A DNA stretch of 64,000 bases from JACJWR01 sp963842975 (GTDB lineage Bacteria; Actinomycetota; Actinomycetes; S36-B12; UBA10799), in NCBI GenBank assembly GCA_963842975.1, contig CAWJIH010000008.1, forward strand, positions 149,653-213,652, given 5' to 3'. Below the pieces are notes generated by a model. It was given only the letters and a program-made list of their open reading frames with translations. It ran no database searches and was not told the origin of the DNA. A program made the translations under genes and the position numbers. Below, in pieces: positions 16,857 to 27,538 of the stretch (its first letter is position 1; each line of letters opens with the position of its first letter).

Positions 16857-17780
16857 TCAGCCCCAGAACCGGTCCAGGGCGTCGGCGTCATCGGAGGCCT
16901 GCCGAGTAGCCATGGCCACTGCTGTAGGCACCGAGGAAGGCGACATCAGCGTGGCCAGGTCGGTTTGCAGCGGGCCCCGGACGAACACCTCGCCGCCGGC
17001 CCGCCGGATAGCTTTGATCTCATTGGGGAGCGAATCTGGTCGGATCGTCATCATCGCTTCGGCCCTGGCTGCATCCGCAGAAAGTGACAGAATCACCACT
17101 CGCTCGGCGCCTACGGTGAGGTCGCCGTGGGTGCCGGTTCCGCTGACCCCGCCGTCCATGCAACGGCGGTCACCGACCGGTTGCGGGCTAAATAGACCTG
17201 GAACCGAACTGCTTGCGGCCGCAGCCCTGGCCGCTGATACCCGGGCGGTGTCTCGAATCACGAGACGCTCGCCAGTGAAGGTGTCCACAGTCGTGAGGGT
17301 GAGGGCCGCGGCCGGCCATCTGCGCGTGGACAGCAGCGCCGTCACAGACCGTCGCAGCTTTCCGGCTGGGGCGGCATCGGCTGCCAGCGCCGCGTGCCCG
17401 ATGGCCCGCACGGTTGCGGGTTCGGAGTCGGTGGCCTGGCGGAACAACTCAACGGCTCGCTGCTGGCTTGGGCGCAAGCCCGTGGCTGGTGCCATAGCGG
17501 AGACCACGGAGGGGACTTTCGCGAGTACGCCGAGTTCGGCCCGCGCCAGACCGGTGCGCCCGGCGGTCGCCAGCGACGCCACGACGGATCCTGCGGAGGT
17601 ACCCACCACGCAACTGGCGTCTGCCAGGTGCACGCCGCGTTTGGAAAGTTCGTGCAAGTAGCTGATTTGCCAGGCGATGAAGAAGATACCGCCGCCGCCC
17701 AGTACCAACGCCCGACGTTGACCCGCGCCATACTCGGCGGTGAGGTCATAGGGGAGCGGTAACCCATCACTTTCCGACAC
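16857..17780 (-). CDS. patatin-like phospholipase family protein
   Basis: About 307 aa. The patatin signature is complete: oxyanion loop ALVLGGGGIFF, nucleophile elbow VVGTSAGSVVAS (G-x-S-x-G) and the DGG-type dyad aspartate in RRCMDGGVSGTG. Members are serine acyl hydrolases acting on phospholipids or other lipids by a Ser-Asp dyad. No signal peptide or membrane segment is visible, so it is probably cytoplasmic or peripheral. GTG 17780 (or GTG 17786) is taken as the start because the longer frame upstream is unrelated sequence overlapping the divergent DUF4245 gene. Confidence 0.88.
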   Translation of the reverse strand: MSESDGLPLPYDLTAEYGAGQRRALVLGGGGIFFIAWQISYLHELSKRGVHLADASCVVGTSAGSVVASLATAGRTGLARAELGVLAKVPSVVSAMAPATGLRPSQQRAVELFRQATDSEPATVRAIGHAALAADAAPAGKLRRSVTALLSTRRWPAAALTLTTVDTFTGERLVIRDTARVSAARAAAASSSVPGLFSPQPVGDRRCMDGGVSGTGTHGDLTVGAERVVILSLSADAARAEAMMTIRPDSLPNEIKAIRRAGGEVFVRGPLQTDLATLMSPSSVPTAVAMATRQASDDADALDRFWG

Positions 17781-17876
17781 GCTCACCAGCCTAGCCGTGC
17801 CCAGCAACCACACCACAATCGCTTGGACGCCCGGTCCGGGTTCGCGGCATCGCGACACAGCAGCGAAGATGAAGCC

Positions 17877-18416
17877 ATGGCGACCAGCACCAAGAGCCGT
17901 GCGAATCAAACCGTGCGGGACCTCCTGATCTCGATGTCGGTGGTCGGGATTTTTGTGGCGTTCCTGTATCTGATCGTCCTGCGGCCCACGCCTGATCCGG
18001 TTCGTGAGGTGGAAGTCGCCGGTCCGGCGAGTGTGGCGCAGTCGGCCCAAGCCTTCGACGTTGTGGTGCCCGTCGGGCTACCCGAGGGCTGGCGGGCGAC
18101 CAGCGCCAGGTTCACTCCCGGGCCCTCGGAGGACACCGGTACCTGGTTCAACGGCTACATCGATCCCAACGGGGAGTTCGTGGCAGTGGTCCAGCAAGAT
18201 TTCGACCTGGAGGGGTTCATCGCTGAGCAAACCGATGACGGCACCCCGGAGGGGACCATCGAACTCGTCAATGGCTCCTGGCAGCGGTATTACTCGGCCG
18301 AGACCGATGAACGCGCCATCGTGCTCAACGACCCGAACGTCACCACCGTTGTGACCGGCACGGTTCCCTACGCCGAACTCGAGGCATTCGCCGTGCTGCT
18401 CCGCCCGGTGGCGTGA
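17877..18416 (+). CDS. DUF4245 family single-pass membrane protein
   Basis: 179 aa, an actinobacterial protein of unknown function. A short basic N-terminus is followed by one transmembrane helix (about residues 18-36, LISMSVVGIFVAFLYLIVL), and the rest is predicted outside the membrane. Family features: VPVGLPEGWRATSARF near residue 62 and GTWFNGYIDPNGEFVAVVQ. The gene ends two bases before the convergent menA stop. No function is inferred beyond membrane anchoring. Confidence 0.8.
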   Translation: MATSTKSRANQTVRDLLISMSVVGIFVAFLYLIVLRPTPDPVREVEVAGPASVAQSAQAFDVVVPVGLPEGWRATSARFTPGPSEDTGTWFNGYIDPNGEFVAVVQQDFDLEGFIAEQTDDGTPEGTIELVNGSWQRYYSAETDERAIVLNDPNVTTVVTGTVPYAELEAFAVLLRPVA

Positions 18417-18417
18417 G

Positions 18418-19335
18418 TCAACCCGCAGCCAGGGCAGTACCTATCGCAAGCAGCAGACTGAAAACCAACTCGAGCCGAGCGGTTTCGCCGAGCACCACAA
18501 TCAAGTCGGCGCCCACCGCCCCGCTGCGCACATGCCGGGCCGCGCCGGCCGCAAGGGGCACCGTCACCAAGGCGAGGGCCGCCAGCGAGGGCCAACCAGC
18601 TGGGTCGATCAAGCCCAGAATCGCGACCGCCAGCACGATCACGAATGGCGCCCACACCAGGCCAATGAACAAGTTGCGGGTGCGCGCATCGCCGAGCCGA
18701 GCCGCCAGCGTCTGCTTGCCCGCCAAGCGGTCCGTGTGCACATCCCGGAGGTTGTTGGCCACCAGGATCGCAACCGCCAGCAGCCCGACTGGGACGGCAA
18801 GCACCACGCTGAGCAGGCTGATGCTGCCGGTGAAACAGGCAGCGGTGCCCACCACAGCGACCAGCCCGAAGAAGATGAACACGAACACTTCCCCCAGCCC
18901 GGCGTAGCCGTAGGGGCGAGGACCGCCGGTGTAGAACCAGGCCGCTGCGATTGCCGCCGCGCCGACGATGAGCAGCCACCACAGCCCGGTGATCACGACC
19001 AAGGTAAGCCCGGCAACTGCAGCGACACCGAACGCTGCGAAGGCGGCCAACTTCACCTGCTGCGCGGGGGCAAGCCCCTGCCCGACCAAACGCACCGGCC
19101 CAACCCGTTCGGAATCGGTACCGCGGATGCCATCGCTGTAGTCGTTGGCATAGTTGACGCCCACCTGCAGCGACAGCGCGACCACCACGCAAAGCGCCGC
19201 GATCACCAGATCGATGAGCGCGTAGGCATCGGTGGAGGTGAACGCCGCGGCCCCGGCGCCGACCGCCACCGGGGCCACCGAAGCAGGCAACGTTCGCGGA
19301 CGAGCTCCCTGCCACCACAGCTTTGCAGCCGTCAT
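18418..19335 (-). CDS. menA: 1,4-dihydroxy-2-naphthoate polyprenyltransferase
   Basis: 305 aa UbiA-superfamily membrane enzyme with about eight hydrophobic helices. Both Asp-rich motifs are present: NYANDYSDG and NNLRDVHTD. The family signature ARPRTLPASVAPV lies at the N-terminus. It attaches the polyprenyl chain to DHNA with loss of CO2, forming demethylmenaquinone. ATGA overlap with the menE stop shows translational coupling. The polyprenyl donor could come from the synthase at 42.7 kb. Confidence 0.97.
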   Translation of the reverse strand: MTAAKLWWQGARPRTLPASVAPVAVGAGAAAFTSTDAYALIDLVIAALCVVVALSLQVGVNYANDYSDGIRGTDSERVGPVRLVGQGLAPAQQVKLAAFAAFGVAAVAGLTLVVITGLWWLLIVGAAAIAAAWFYTGGPRPYGYAGLGEVFVFIFFGLVAVVGTAACFTGSISLLSVVLAVPVGLLAVAILVANNLRDVHTDRLAGKQTLAARLGDARTRNLFIGLVWAPFVIVLAVAILGLIDPAGWPSLAALALVTVPLAAGAARHVRSGAVGADLIVVLGETARLELVFSLLLAIGTALAAG

Positions 19336-20546
19336 TGCGGTCCCTTCTGCAGTCGTTGCACGTCCACCTTGCCACCTGCAAGGCGGGGAAGTTCAGAGGT
19401 CAGCAACACCCGCGGTGCGGCGGCGGTCCCCAGCTGTTGCGCCACCAGCCGCCGGATCGACTCGGCCGACGCCGAACCCACAACGTGGGCCACAACTCGG
19501 TGGCCACCACTGGAATTCGGCACCGCGACCACTGCGCTGTCGACGACGCCAGCCGCCTCGGCGACTACCCGGGCGACCGCGGCCAGGTCGACATTCACCC
19601 CGCCCACAGTGACCACCTCGTCGAATCGGCCCAACACCTGCAAAACTCCATCGCCACGGAGGCGCCCGCGGTCCCCGGTGTGGAAGAGCCCCCTGCCAGT
19701 AGTCGGCATGTGCGAGTCCAGGTAGCCCGACGCCAGGCAGGCACCACCGAGCAGAATCTCGGACTCGTCGCCCACCTCGCAGATGGCATCGGCGGTGGGG
19801 TGGCCGTCGTAGACGCAGCCTCCGCAGGTTTCGGTCATGCCGTAGGTGGTGGTGACGGTCAGGCCGGCGGCGGTTGCTGCGCGCAGCGTCGATGCGGCGG
19901 CCGGCCCGCCGCCGAGGAGCACCCGGTCGAAGCGGGCCAAGGCGGCAACGGCCGCTGGAACAGTGCACAGTCGGTCGAGTTGGGCGGCGACCAGCGAGAT
20001 CCGCGCTGCCTCACCACGCGCTTCGGTGCGGTCGAGGAAACGCTGCAATTCGGCTGCCACCGCGGCGGCCTCGAAACGTGCCAGCCCGCCGCTCCCCGAC
20101 CAGGACTCCAGCGTGTGTCCGCTCAGGAGCGCCCGGGTTGTTGCGATCAAGGCGCCAGCAGTCACCGGAGGCAATGCGACAAACCAGGCTGAAGCCCCGC
20201 CCAAGGCCACATCACGTGCGGCTGCAGCCGCCCGCAGGGCCTCGCGGCTCAGCACCACCAGCCGCGGTGCGCCGGTGGAACCGCTGGTGGGCAGGATCAC
20301 CGCAGCGTCGCCCGGCACCGACGTTGCGGCTCCGGTGGGCCTTCCTGGGTGTGGGCGCTGCTGGGCCAGCGCAAGCCGTTCCAGCAGCGACGCGCGAACC
20401 TGCTCCGGCCCATAATCCGGGACCAGCGCAACGGGCGGACCGCCCGAAAGTGCAGCCGCGACGGCTGCGGCCAGCAGGTTGGCGCCCGCCTGGCCAGCAG
20501 GAATCATGCGGACCGTGTAGGTGGGCGGAGTCGCGGGAAGTCCCAT
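19332..20546 (-). CDS. menE: o-succinylbenzoate-CoA ligase
   Basis: 404 aa adenylate-forming enzyme, shorter than most Acs-like ligases, as is usual in actinobacterial MenE. Motifs: ILPTSGSTGAPRLVVLS (ATP loop), TTYGMTETCGG, GLFHTGDRGRLRGDG and GRFDEVVTVGGVNVDL. The terminal lysine is in GGKVDVQRLQ. It activates o-succinylbenzoate to its CoA thioester. ATG 20546 is used; the longer frame would overlap the promoter of the divergent menB. Transcribed with menA. Confidence 0.94.
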   Translation of the reverse strand: MGLPATPPTYTVRMIPAGQAGANLLAAAVAAALSGGPPVALVPDYGPEQVRASLLERLALAQQRPHPGRPTGAATSVPGDAAVILPTSGSTGAPRLVVLSREALRAAAAARDVALGGASAWFVALPPVTAGALIATTRALLSGHTLESWSGSGGLARFEAAAVAAELQRFLDRTEARGEAARISLVAAQLDRLCTVPAAVAALARFDRVLLGGGPAAASTLRAATAAGLTVTTTYGMTETCGGCVYDGHPTADAICEVGDESEILLGGACLASGYLDSHMPTTGRGLFHTGDRGRLRGDGVLQVLGRFDEVVTVGGVNVDLAAVARVVAEAAGVVDSAVVAVPNSSGGHRVVAHVVGSASAESIRRLVAQQLGTAAAPRVLLTSELPRLAGGKVDVQRLQKGPQ

Positions 20547-20613
20547 CGTGACTAGCCTATTGCCACTACCCGTGCCGCGCAGGCGAGTCCACATCCGAGG
20601 AGAAACCATCGAC

Positions 20614-21534
<921 letters not shown>

Positions 21535-21548
21535 GCAGGCGACCGACG

Positions 21549-22610
21549 TTGGGCTCGGCTCACCCGCTTGACTCCCAGCAGTTGCGCGCCGCCGCGGTGG
21601 TGGTGCAGGTGCCACTGCGGGTGCCGTTCCGCGGGGTCACGTCCCGGACCGGAATCCTGCTGTCGGGCCCAGCCGGCTGGGGCGAATTCGCCCCCTTCGA
21701 GGAGTACGGTCCGGCGGAATCGGCGCGGTGGCTGGAGTCGGCCGTCGAAGCAGCCTTCCTCGGCTGGCCGCGACCCGTGCGCAGCCGAATCGGGGTGAAC
21801 GCCATCGTGCCCGCGGTGGCTCCGGAAGTCGCCGCCACGCTTGCTGCCCAGGCTGTCGCGCGGGGCAGCAGGACGATCAAGGTGAAGGTAGCCGAGCCGG
21901 GTGGCACCCTGGAGGCCGATGCGAATCGGCTGGCTGCCGTCCGCTCTGCTGCGGGCCCCGACGTTGCGCTGCGGATCGACGCGAACGCAGCGTGGACGGT
22001 AGCGGAGGCGGTCAACGCGCTGGGTCGGCTCGACCGCGTCGCGGGCGGGCTGCAGTACGCCGAGCAGCCATGTGCCACGTTGCCTGAACTCGCCGCGCTC
22101 CGCCGGCAGGTGTCGGTGCTGATCGCCGCCGATGAGTCCATCCGTCGGGCCGAGGATCCGATTCGAGCAGTGGCAGCCGAGGCCGCTGACGTGTTGGTGA
22201 TCAAGGCGCCACCACTGGGGGGAGTGCGCTCCGCGCTTCGAGTGGTGGCACAGGCGCGCGTCCCGGTGGTGGTCTCCGGTGCCATGGACACCAGCGTCGG
22301 GCTGGCCGCCGGGGTCGCGCTGGCTGCGGCGCTACCGGCCCTCGATCTCGATTGTGGGTTGGGCACGGGGGCGCTACTGGCCGATGACGTTGTGGCAGTC
22401 CCCATGTTGCCGGAGCGTGGCGTGCTAGCGACGCCTGGCGCCGCAGACGCACGGATGGAGACACCCATCCCAGACCCGGCCGCCCTGGCTCGAGCCACTG
22501 CCCGAGTCAGCGAGGAGCAGCGTCGCGCCTGGTTGGATCGGATGGAGGCGGCCTGGCACGCGGGCGCCGCGGGACGAATCGCCGAACTGATGGCAGACTC
22601 GCAGCTGTGA
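21549..22610 (+). CDS. menC: o-succinylbenzoate synthase
   Basis: 353 aa enolase-superfamily enzyme dehydrating SHCHC to o-succinylbenzoate. Catalytic set visible: KVK in SRTIKVKVAEP, metal ligands RIDANAAW, QYAEQP and AADESIR, and the second lysine VIKAPPLGG. The N-terminal capping domain includes GWGEFAPFEEY. The start is probably TTG 21549, for lack of a better codon; no strong ribosome site is visible. The stop overlaps the menD GTG. Confidence 0.94.
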   Translation: MGSAHPLDSQQLRAAAVVVQVPLRVPFRGVTSRTGILLSGPAGWGEFAPFEEYGPAESARWLESAVEAAFLGWPRPVRSRIGVNAIVPAVAPEVAATLAAQAVARGSRTIKVKVAEPGGTLEADANRLAAVRSAAGPDVALRIDANAAWTVAEAVNALGRLDRVAGGLQYAEQPCATLPELAALRRQVSVLIAADESIRRAEDPIRAVAAEAADVLVIKAPPLGGVRSALRVVAQARVPVVVSGAMDTSVGLAAGVALAAALPALDLDCGLGTGALLADDVVAVPMLPERGVLATPGAADARMETPIPDPAALARATARVSEEQRRAWLDRMEAAWHAGAAGRIAELMADSQL

Positions 22611-24430
22611 ATCCTGCAGAGGCTGCGTCGGCGATCATCATCGATGAGGCCCTGCGCGGGGGAGTCACCGACATCGTGGTCTCGCCCGGGCAGCGTTCAG
22701 CGCCGCTGGCGGTTGCGGCTGCGGCGGCAGCAGCCGACGGTGCGTGTCGGCTCCACGTGCGAGTCGACGAGCGTTCGGCCGGTTTTCTGGCGGTGGGCCT
22801 CGCTCGCGCGGCAGCTGGGCCGGCCATGCTCATCTGCACTTCCGGTACTGCCGTGGCCAACCTGATGCCGGCCGTAACCGAGGCCGACGCCTCGGATCTG
22901 CCGCTGCTCGTAGTCACCGCGGATCGGCCCGGCGAGCTCGTGGGAGTCGGGGCGAACCAAACCATCGAGCAAGTGGGTCTTTTCGGGACTCGGGTGCGAG
23001 CGAGTGTCGCGCTCGAACCGCCCGCCTGGCGGACCGGCGTGGCGCGCTACTGGCGTTCGGCGATCAGCCAGGCGGTGAACACCGCCACGGACACCATCGC
23101 GCCGGGCCCGGTTCACGTCAACGTGGCATTGCGCGAACCGCTACTCGCCGGCGATCCGGACGCAGACGTCGGGGAGGCGGACAGCGACGAATCCGGGCTG
23201 CGCGGCCGCCCTGCCGGCCTGCCCTGGACGTTGGATGCACGGCTGGTGTCGGTTGCGAGTCTGGCGTTCGACTCGCTGCTGGAGCAACTTGACCTCCGGC
23301 CCGGTCCGCTCCGGGGTGTGGTCGTGGTCGGTGACCTCGCGGTCGGTGAGCCGTATCCATCCGAAGCCACGGCGCTCGCGGAGGGGCACAACTGGCCCTT
23401 GCTGTGCGAACCCACGGGCAACGCCCATGACGGTGGGACCGTGGTGGCCCACGGTGCGTTGCTGTGCGGGGTGTCCGAATTCCTCGACAGCCACCGCCCA
23501 GACGTGGTGGTCACTGTTGGGCGAGTTGGCCTGAGCCGCACGGTCAATGCGTTGATCCGCTCGACGCCGCTGCACGTGGCTGTGGATCCGCGCCCGGCGC
23601 GCACGCCCATCGACCCGCTACGCACCGCCGCAGCGGTGGTGTCGGCAGTGCCGGCTCCGGCGGACTCCTGCCGGGCCCCAGACGACTGGATGGACTCCTG
23701 GTTGGAAGCCGACGCCATCGCTGCGGAAGCCATCGCCGAGGTCGTGGCCGAGGCGGGATTCTGTGGACCAGCCGTGGCTCGTCAGGTGTGGGAGCAGACA
23801 CCTGAACATGGGTTCCTCTGGGCCGCCGCCTCATGGCCCGTGCGCTTCCTCGACTCCTACGCACCACTGCGAACAGATCCGCCGTGGGTGTTCGGCAACC
23901 GCGGAGTGTCCGGCATCGATGGGTTGGTGTCGGCTGCGTGGGGTGCGGCGCTGGCTCACCAGCGCGAGCTATCCCCGTGGGACGAGGCCGCAGCCGCGCT
24001 CACCTTGGAGGATCTACCGGGTGTCGGCGGCCCGGGTGTCGCGTTGCTCGGAGACCTGGCGATGCTGCACGACGTCAATGGCCTGCTCGTGCCAGCCACG
24101 GAAACCCGGCCCGACCTCACCTACGTGGTGATCGACAACGATGGCGGTGGCATCTTCACCAGTGTGGAGGCCGGCCTGCCCGCCTATGCCGAACACTTTG
24201 AACGCGTCTTCGGCACGCCGACGGGTCGCGACCTGGTCGCCTATGGCAACGCCGCAGGTGTCCCGTCGGTGCGAATCCACGATCTGGCCACGTTGCAGGC
24301 AGCGTTGGAAGCAAATCAGCCGGGAGCCGGGGTCAGGTTGGTGGTGTGCGACGTGGGGTCACGTGCGGCTGAGCAGGCGCTGCTGACGCGGATTCGCTCA
24401 GCCGTTCGCCTTGGCCTCGCCCACTCCTAG
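22607..24430 (+). CDS. menD: SEPHCHC synthase
   Basis: 607 aa thiamin-diphosphate enzyme joining 2-oxoglutarate-derived semialdehyde to isochorismate. N-terminal PYR domain: VVSPGQRSAPLAVA, VDERSAGFLAVGLARAA and a GTAVANLMPAVTEA segment. C-terminal PP domain: VFGNRGVSGIDGLVSAAWG, GDLAMLHDVNGLL and DNDGGGIFTSV for ThDP/Mg binding. GTG start overlaps menC by four bases (GTGA). Its 3' end overlaps the convergent menF end by 33 bases. Confidence 0.96.
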   Translation: MNPAEAASAIIIDEALRGGVTDIVVSPGQRSAPLAVAAAAAAADGACRLHVRVDERSAGFLAVGLARAAAGPAMLICTSGTAVANLMPAVTEADASDLPLLVVTADRPGELVGVGANQTIEQVGLFGTRVRASVALEPPAWRTGVARYWRSAISQAVNTATDTIAPGPVHVNVALREPLLAGDPDADVGEADSDESGLRGRPAGLPWTLDARLVSVASLAFDSLLEQLDLRPGPLRGVVVVGDLAVGEPYPSEATALAEGHNWPLLCEPTGNAHDGGTVVAHGALLCGVSEFLDSHRPDVVVTVGRVGLSRTVNALIRSTPLHVAVDPRPARTPIDPLRTAAAVVSAVPAPADSCRAPDDWMDSWLEADAIAAEAIAEVVAEAGFCGPAVARQVWEQTPEHGFLWAAASWPVRFLDSYAPLRTDPPWVFGNRGVSGIDGLVSAAWGAALAHQRELSPWDEAAAALTLEDLPGVGGPGVALLGDLAMLHDVNGLLVPATETRPDLTYVVIDNDGGGIFTSVEAGLPAYAEHFERVFGTPTGRDLVAYGNAAGVPSVRIHDLATLQAALEANQPGAGVRLVVCDVGSRAAEQALLTRIRSAVRLGLAHS

Positions 24431-25654
24431 GGCGGCGCGCATCGCTGAAAGTTTGGCCTCGGACTCTGCCCACTCGCCCTCCGGTGTGGAGCCGGCGACG
24501 ATTCCGCAACCGGCCATGAGTCGGATCGACTTCGCAGCAGGTCCGATTTCCCCGCAGCGAAGGGCGATGCCGAATTCCCCATCGCCGTTGGCGTCCACCC
24601 AACCGACTGGACCGGCGTAGCGTCCGCGGTCGAGGCCCTCGAGTTCGGCGATCACTGCCTCGGCTCGTTCGGTGGGGGTTCCGCAGACCGCGGCGGTGGG
24701 GTGCAGCGCAGCAGCGAGCGCGATCGCCGAGGAATCATCGGCGAGCATCCCGGAGACATCCGTTGCCAGGTGCTGCACGTTGGCCAGCCGCAGCAGGCTC
24801 GGGGAGGAGGGAACCTGCAGGTCGGTGCAGTGCCGGGCCAGCGCGGCTGCCACGGACTCCACTGCGTACAAATGCTCCACGAGGTCCTTGTCGGAGCGCA
24901 TCAAGGCCCGTGCGAGTTGACCGTCGGTGGACGAATCGCCGTTGCGCTGCACAGTGCCGGCGAGCACCCGGGACACCACCGCGTCGCCGGTGCGCCGCAC
25001 GAGTAGCTCGGGGGTCGCACCCAGCAGCCCGTCAACGCTGAATGTCCAACATTCGGGGTATTCGGCCGCCAACCGGTGCAGCACGAAACGGGGATCCAAG
25101 CGGTGTTCGGTGCGCACGACGGTGGCTCTGGCCAAGACAACCTTGTCCAGACCGCCGTCAGTCACCCGGGCCACAGCCTCCGAAACGCTGTCCTGCCAAC
25201 GCGAGGCAGCGCCCGGGTCGGACTCCTCGCGCACCATCCCCGGGTCGAGCGGCGGGGCAGCAACGTCAATTTGGCCATGCGCTGGAGTGCCGACGGTGGT
25301 GATCCACGATTTCCCGTGCCGTCGACCCACCACCACCGAGGGGACGATGAGCACAGAAGTCCCTGGGCCATCGGCGAAGGTGAACGAACCAAAAGCCACC
25401 GGTCCAGTGCCGGGCACGCGCACCGCATCGGACACGGTCGCGGCATCGACCACGTGTGACCACCAACGATGCGCCCGGCTGAAGCGCTCCTGCCCGGTCA
25501 CTTCAAAGCGCGCTGCTTCACCCCACGCCACCAGCCCGTCGCCGTCGTGTACCCACGCCATGGCGGGCTCGGCGGGAATCACGTCGAGTAAGTCGACGGC
25601 TTCGGTGAGGGCCTCAGTCGTGATGCGCAACTGGGGCGGGAATACGTCTCGCAC
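24398..25654 (-). CDS. menF: isochorismate synthase
   Basis: 418 aa chorismate-utilising enzyme, first step of menaquinone synthesis. The C-terminal catalytic domain shows GLDKVVLARATVVRTE, LLGATPELLVRR, VLAGTVQRNGDSS, LHPTAAVCGTPTERA and the final GCGIVAGSTPEGEWAESEAK. The GTG at 25654 is the first in-frame start. Chorismate enzymes of this type can also serve siderophore synthesis, but the men gene context makes menaquinone the likely role. Confidence 0.93.
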   Translation of the reverse strand: MRDVFPPQLRITTEALTEAVDLLDVIPAEPAMAWVHDGDGLVAWGEAARFEVTGQERFSRAHRWWSHVVDAATVSDAVRVPGTGPVAFGSFTFADGPGTSVLIVPSVVVGRRHGKSWITTVGTPAHGQIDVAAPPLDPGMVREESDPGAASRWQDSVSEAVARVTDGGLDKVVLARATVVRTEHRLDPRFVLHRLAAEYPECWTFSVDGLLGATPELLVRRTGDAVVSRVLAGTVQRNGDSSTDGQLARALMRSDKDLVEHLYAVESVAAALARHCTDLQVPSSPSLLRLANVQHLATDVSGMLADDSSAIALAAALHPTAAVCGTPTERAEAVIAELEGLDRGRYAGPVGWVDANGDGEFGIALRCGEIGPAAKSIRLMAGCGIVAGSTPEGEWAESEAKLSAMRAALGVGEAKANG

Positions 25655-25770
25655 GACTACGAGGGTAAGGCCACTGCCACGATTGGGCGCTTCGAAGGTG
25701 CCTGCCGGGCCAGAGCGGGCTGATGCGGACCTACCGTGCGGGCGGGCCGGCTTCGCGACACAATCGTCGA

Positions 25771-26298
25771 GTGGACGCCGCCGAACCCGACTGGCCGCCG
25801 AGTTTCACCCGTTCCGTGGTGGTTCTGGCGGCTGCCTTGTGCCTGGCGGCACTCGTGGTCGGACTGGCTTCGGTGTACGGCGTGCACAACGTTCGCAGCC
25901 AGGGTGTGAAGGTTCCCGCCACGGCGTTGGGCACCACGTCGCTCGGGGGCGGTAGTGAGGTCTATGTTCGGTTTCTGGTCGGGGATTCGGCGGTGGTGGC
26001 GACCGCGGAGTCGCCGGGCTGGACGCCTACGCACGGCACTCGGGTGGCTGTCTCCTACCTACCCGACGACCCCGCCGGAAGTGTGCGCATCGTCGATTCG
26101 CGGGTCGGCGGCGGCTACGCTCCGGGGGTGGCAGGCATCCTTGTCGGCGCGCTCGGCGCGCTGCTGGTGGGATTCACCTACCGGCGGAGCCGGCGGCGCC
26201 AGGGGACCGACGATCTACAGCAGCATCCATCCAGCCACGCAGGGATCAGCCACAATCCCAGGCAGCCGTTGCAGCCAAACCACAAGGAGCCAGTGTGA
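25771..26298 (+). CDS. DUF3592-like two-TM membrane protein
   Basis: About 175 aa. Two transmembrane helices (about residues 14-36 and 110-128) flank an extracytoplasmic beta-rich segment with VYVRFLVGDSAVVATA and RVAVSYLPDDPAGSVRI, the pattern of DUF3592 proteins. Function unknown. The C-terminal tail is basic and His/Gln-rich. GTG 25771 (VDAAEPDW) is preferred; an in-frame start at 25723 is possible. The menG GTG overlaps its stop, so the two are co-translated. Confidence 0.7.
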   Translation: MDAAEPDWPPSFTRSVVVLAAALCLAALVVGLASVYGVHNVRSQGVKVPATALGTTSLGGGSEVYVRFLVGDSAVVATAESPGWTPTHGTRVAVSYLPDDPAGSVRIVDSRVGGGYAPGVAGILVGALGALLVGFTYRRSRRRQGTDDLQQHPSSHAGISHNPRQPLQPNHKEPV

Positions 26299-26987
26299 CC
26301 CGAGCAACCCTGCACAAACGCCCGGCAGACGTGGCAGCCATGTTCGATCAAGTCGCCGAGCGGTACGACCTCACCAACGACGTGCTCTCGGCCGGGCGCA
26401 CCCGGGCATGGCGCACCGCGGTGGTAGATGCGGTGGCGCCGCAGCAGGGTCAGTTGGTGCTCGACCTCGCCGCCGGCACCGGCACCAGCACGGCACCGTT
26501 CGCCGCGGCGGGGGCGTTCGCTGTCCCCTGCGACTTCTCGCTGGGCATGCTGCAAGTAGGCGTTGAGCGCCTACCTGAGTTGCCGTTTGTGGCCGGGGAC
26601 GGTTTACGCCTGCCGTTTGCCGACGCCACCTTCGACGCGGTGACAATTTCCTTCGGACTGCGCAACATCACCGATCCGTTGGCTGGGTTGGTGGAGTTGC
26701 GCCGGGTCACCAAACCAGGTGGCCGCATCGTGGTGTGCGAGTTCAGCACACCGACCTCGGACGCGATGCGGGTCGCGTATCTGGAGTACCTCATGAAAGC
26801 CCTACCCGCGATCGCCCGATCGGTATCGAGTAACCCGGACGCCTACGTCTACTTAGCTGAATCCATTCGCGCCTGGCCGGATCAGCAGGGACTGGCGGAC
26901 CTCATCGGATCGGCTGGGTGGACCTCGGTGGCTTGGCGGAACTTGACCGGCGGAATCGTCGCCCTGCACCGCGGATTTGCCCCCTAG
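26295..26987 (+). CDS. menG: demethylmenaquinone methyltransferase
   Basis: 230 aa SAM-dependent methyltransferase of the UbiE/MenG family, last step of menaquinone synthesis. Motifs: MFDQVAERYDLTNDVLS, LDLAAGTGTSTAPFA (motif I) and TISFGLRNITDPLAGL, then EFSTPTSDAMRVAY. GTG start with AAGGAG upstream overlaps the DUF3592-like gene. It lies about 180 bases before nuoA on the same strand; this gap probably carries the nuo promoter (a TAAGAT at 27124-27129 is a possible -10). Confidence 0.95.
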   Translation: MTRATLHKRPADVAAMFDQVAERYDLTNDVLSAGRTRAWRTAVVDAVAPQQGQLVLDLAAGTGTSTAPFAAAGAFAVPCDFSLGMLQVGVERLPELPFVAGDGLRLPFADATFDAVTISFGLRNITDPLAGLVELRRVTKPGGRIVVCEFSTPTSDAMRVAYLEYLMKALPAIARSVSSNPDAYVYLAESIRAWPDQQGLADLIGSAGWTSVAWRNLTGGIVALHRGFAP

Positions 26988-27165
26988 TTACGGAGTCCAG
27001 CAAAACTCCCGCTGGCGTTCGTCCTGTCCCCGCGACGCGGGTGATCGTGCGCCGGATCGTGAGGTGGCTAGACTGCTGAACGCGCAGATTTACGGGGAGC
27101 ACACATCTCCTCGCAGATCCGCCTAAGATCGCCATGACACAACCTGGTGCGGAAGGGCATGGATC

Positions 27166-27528
27166 GTGGACAACGTCTCGCTCGGGATTATCTTTCTGGG
27201 CATCCTGGCTGGGCTGTTCGCAGTACTCAGCGTCACTGTGGCCACGTTCACGGGTCCGAAGCGCTACAACCGCGCGAAGGTGTCGGAGTATGAGTGCGGC
27301 ATCGAGCCGACTCCGCAACCAGCGGGAGGCGGGCGCTTTCCGATCAAGTACTACTTGGTCGCAATGCTGTTCATCGTCTTCGACATCGAGATTGTGTTCC
27401 TCTACCCGTGGGCGCTGACCTTCGACATGTTGGGACTTTTTGGGTTGCTGTCGATGAACCTCTTCCTCGGCGCGGTCATGGTTGTCTACCTTTTCGAGTG
27501 GCGCCGACGCGGTTTTGAATGGGAATAG
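27166..27528 (+). CDS. nuoA: NADH-quinone oxidoreductase subunit A
   Basis: 120 aa, three transmembrane helices. The signature loop KVSEYECGIEPTPQPAGG and FDIEIVFLYPWAL are diagnostic of NuoA. GTG 27166 begins the mature-looking sequence MDNVSLG. First gene of a 14-gene complex I operon transcribed without a gap longer than about 30 bases. Confidence 0.97.
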   Translation: MDNVSLGIIFLGILAGLFAVLSVTVATFTGPKRYNRAKVSEYECGIEPTPQPAGGGRFPIKYYLVAMLFIVFDIEIVFLYPWALTFDMLGLFGLLSMNLFLGAVMVVYLFEWRRRGFEWE

Positions 27529-27538
27529 GAGACTCAAC

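Noticed and set aside
18532..19725. Plus-strand open frame of 397 codons opposite menA/menE
   Set aside because: Antisense to two well-supported genes and rich in Gln, His and Asp, as expected from reading the complement of membrane-protein codons.
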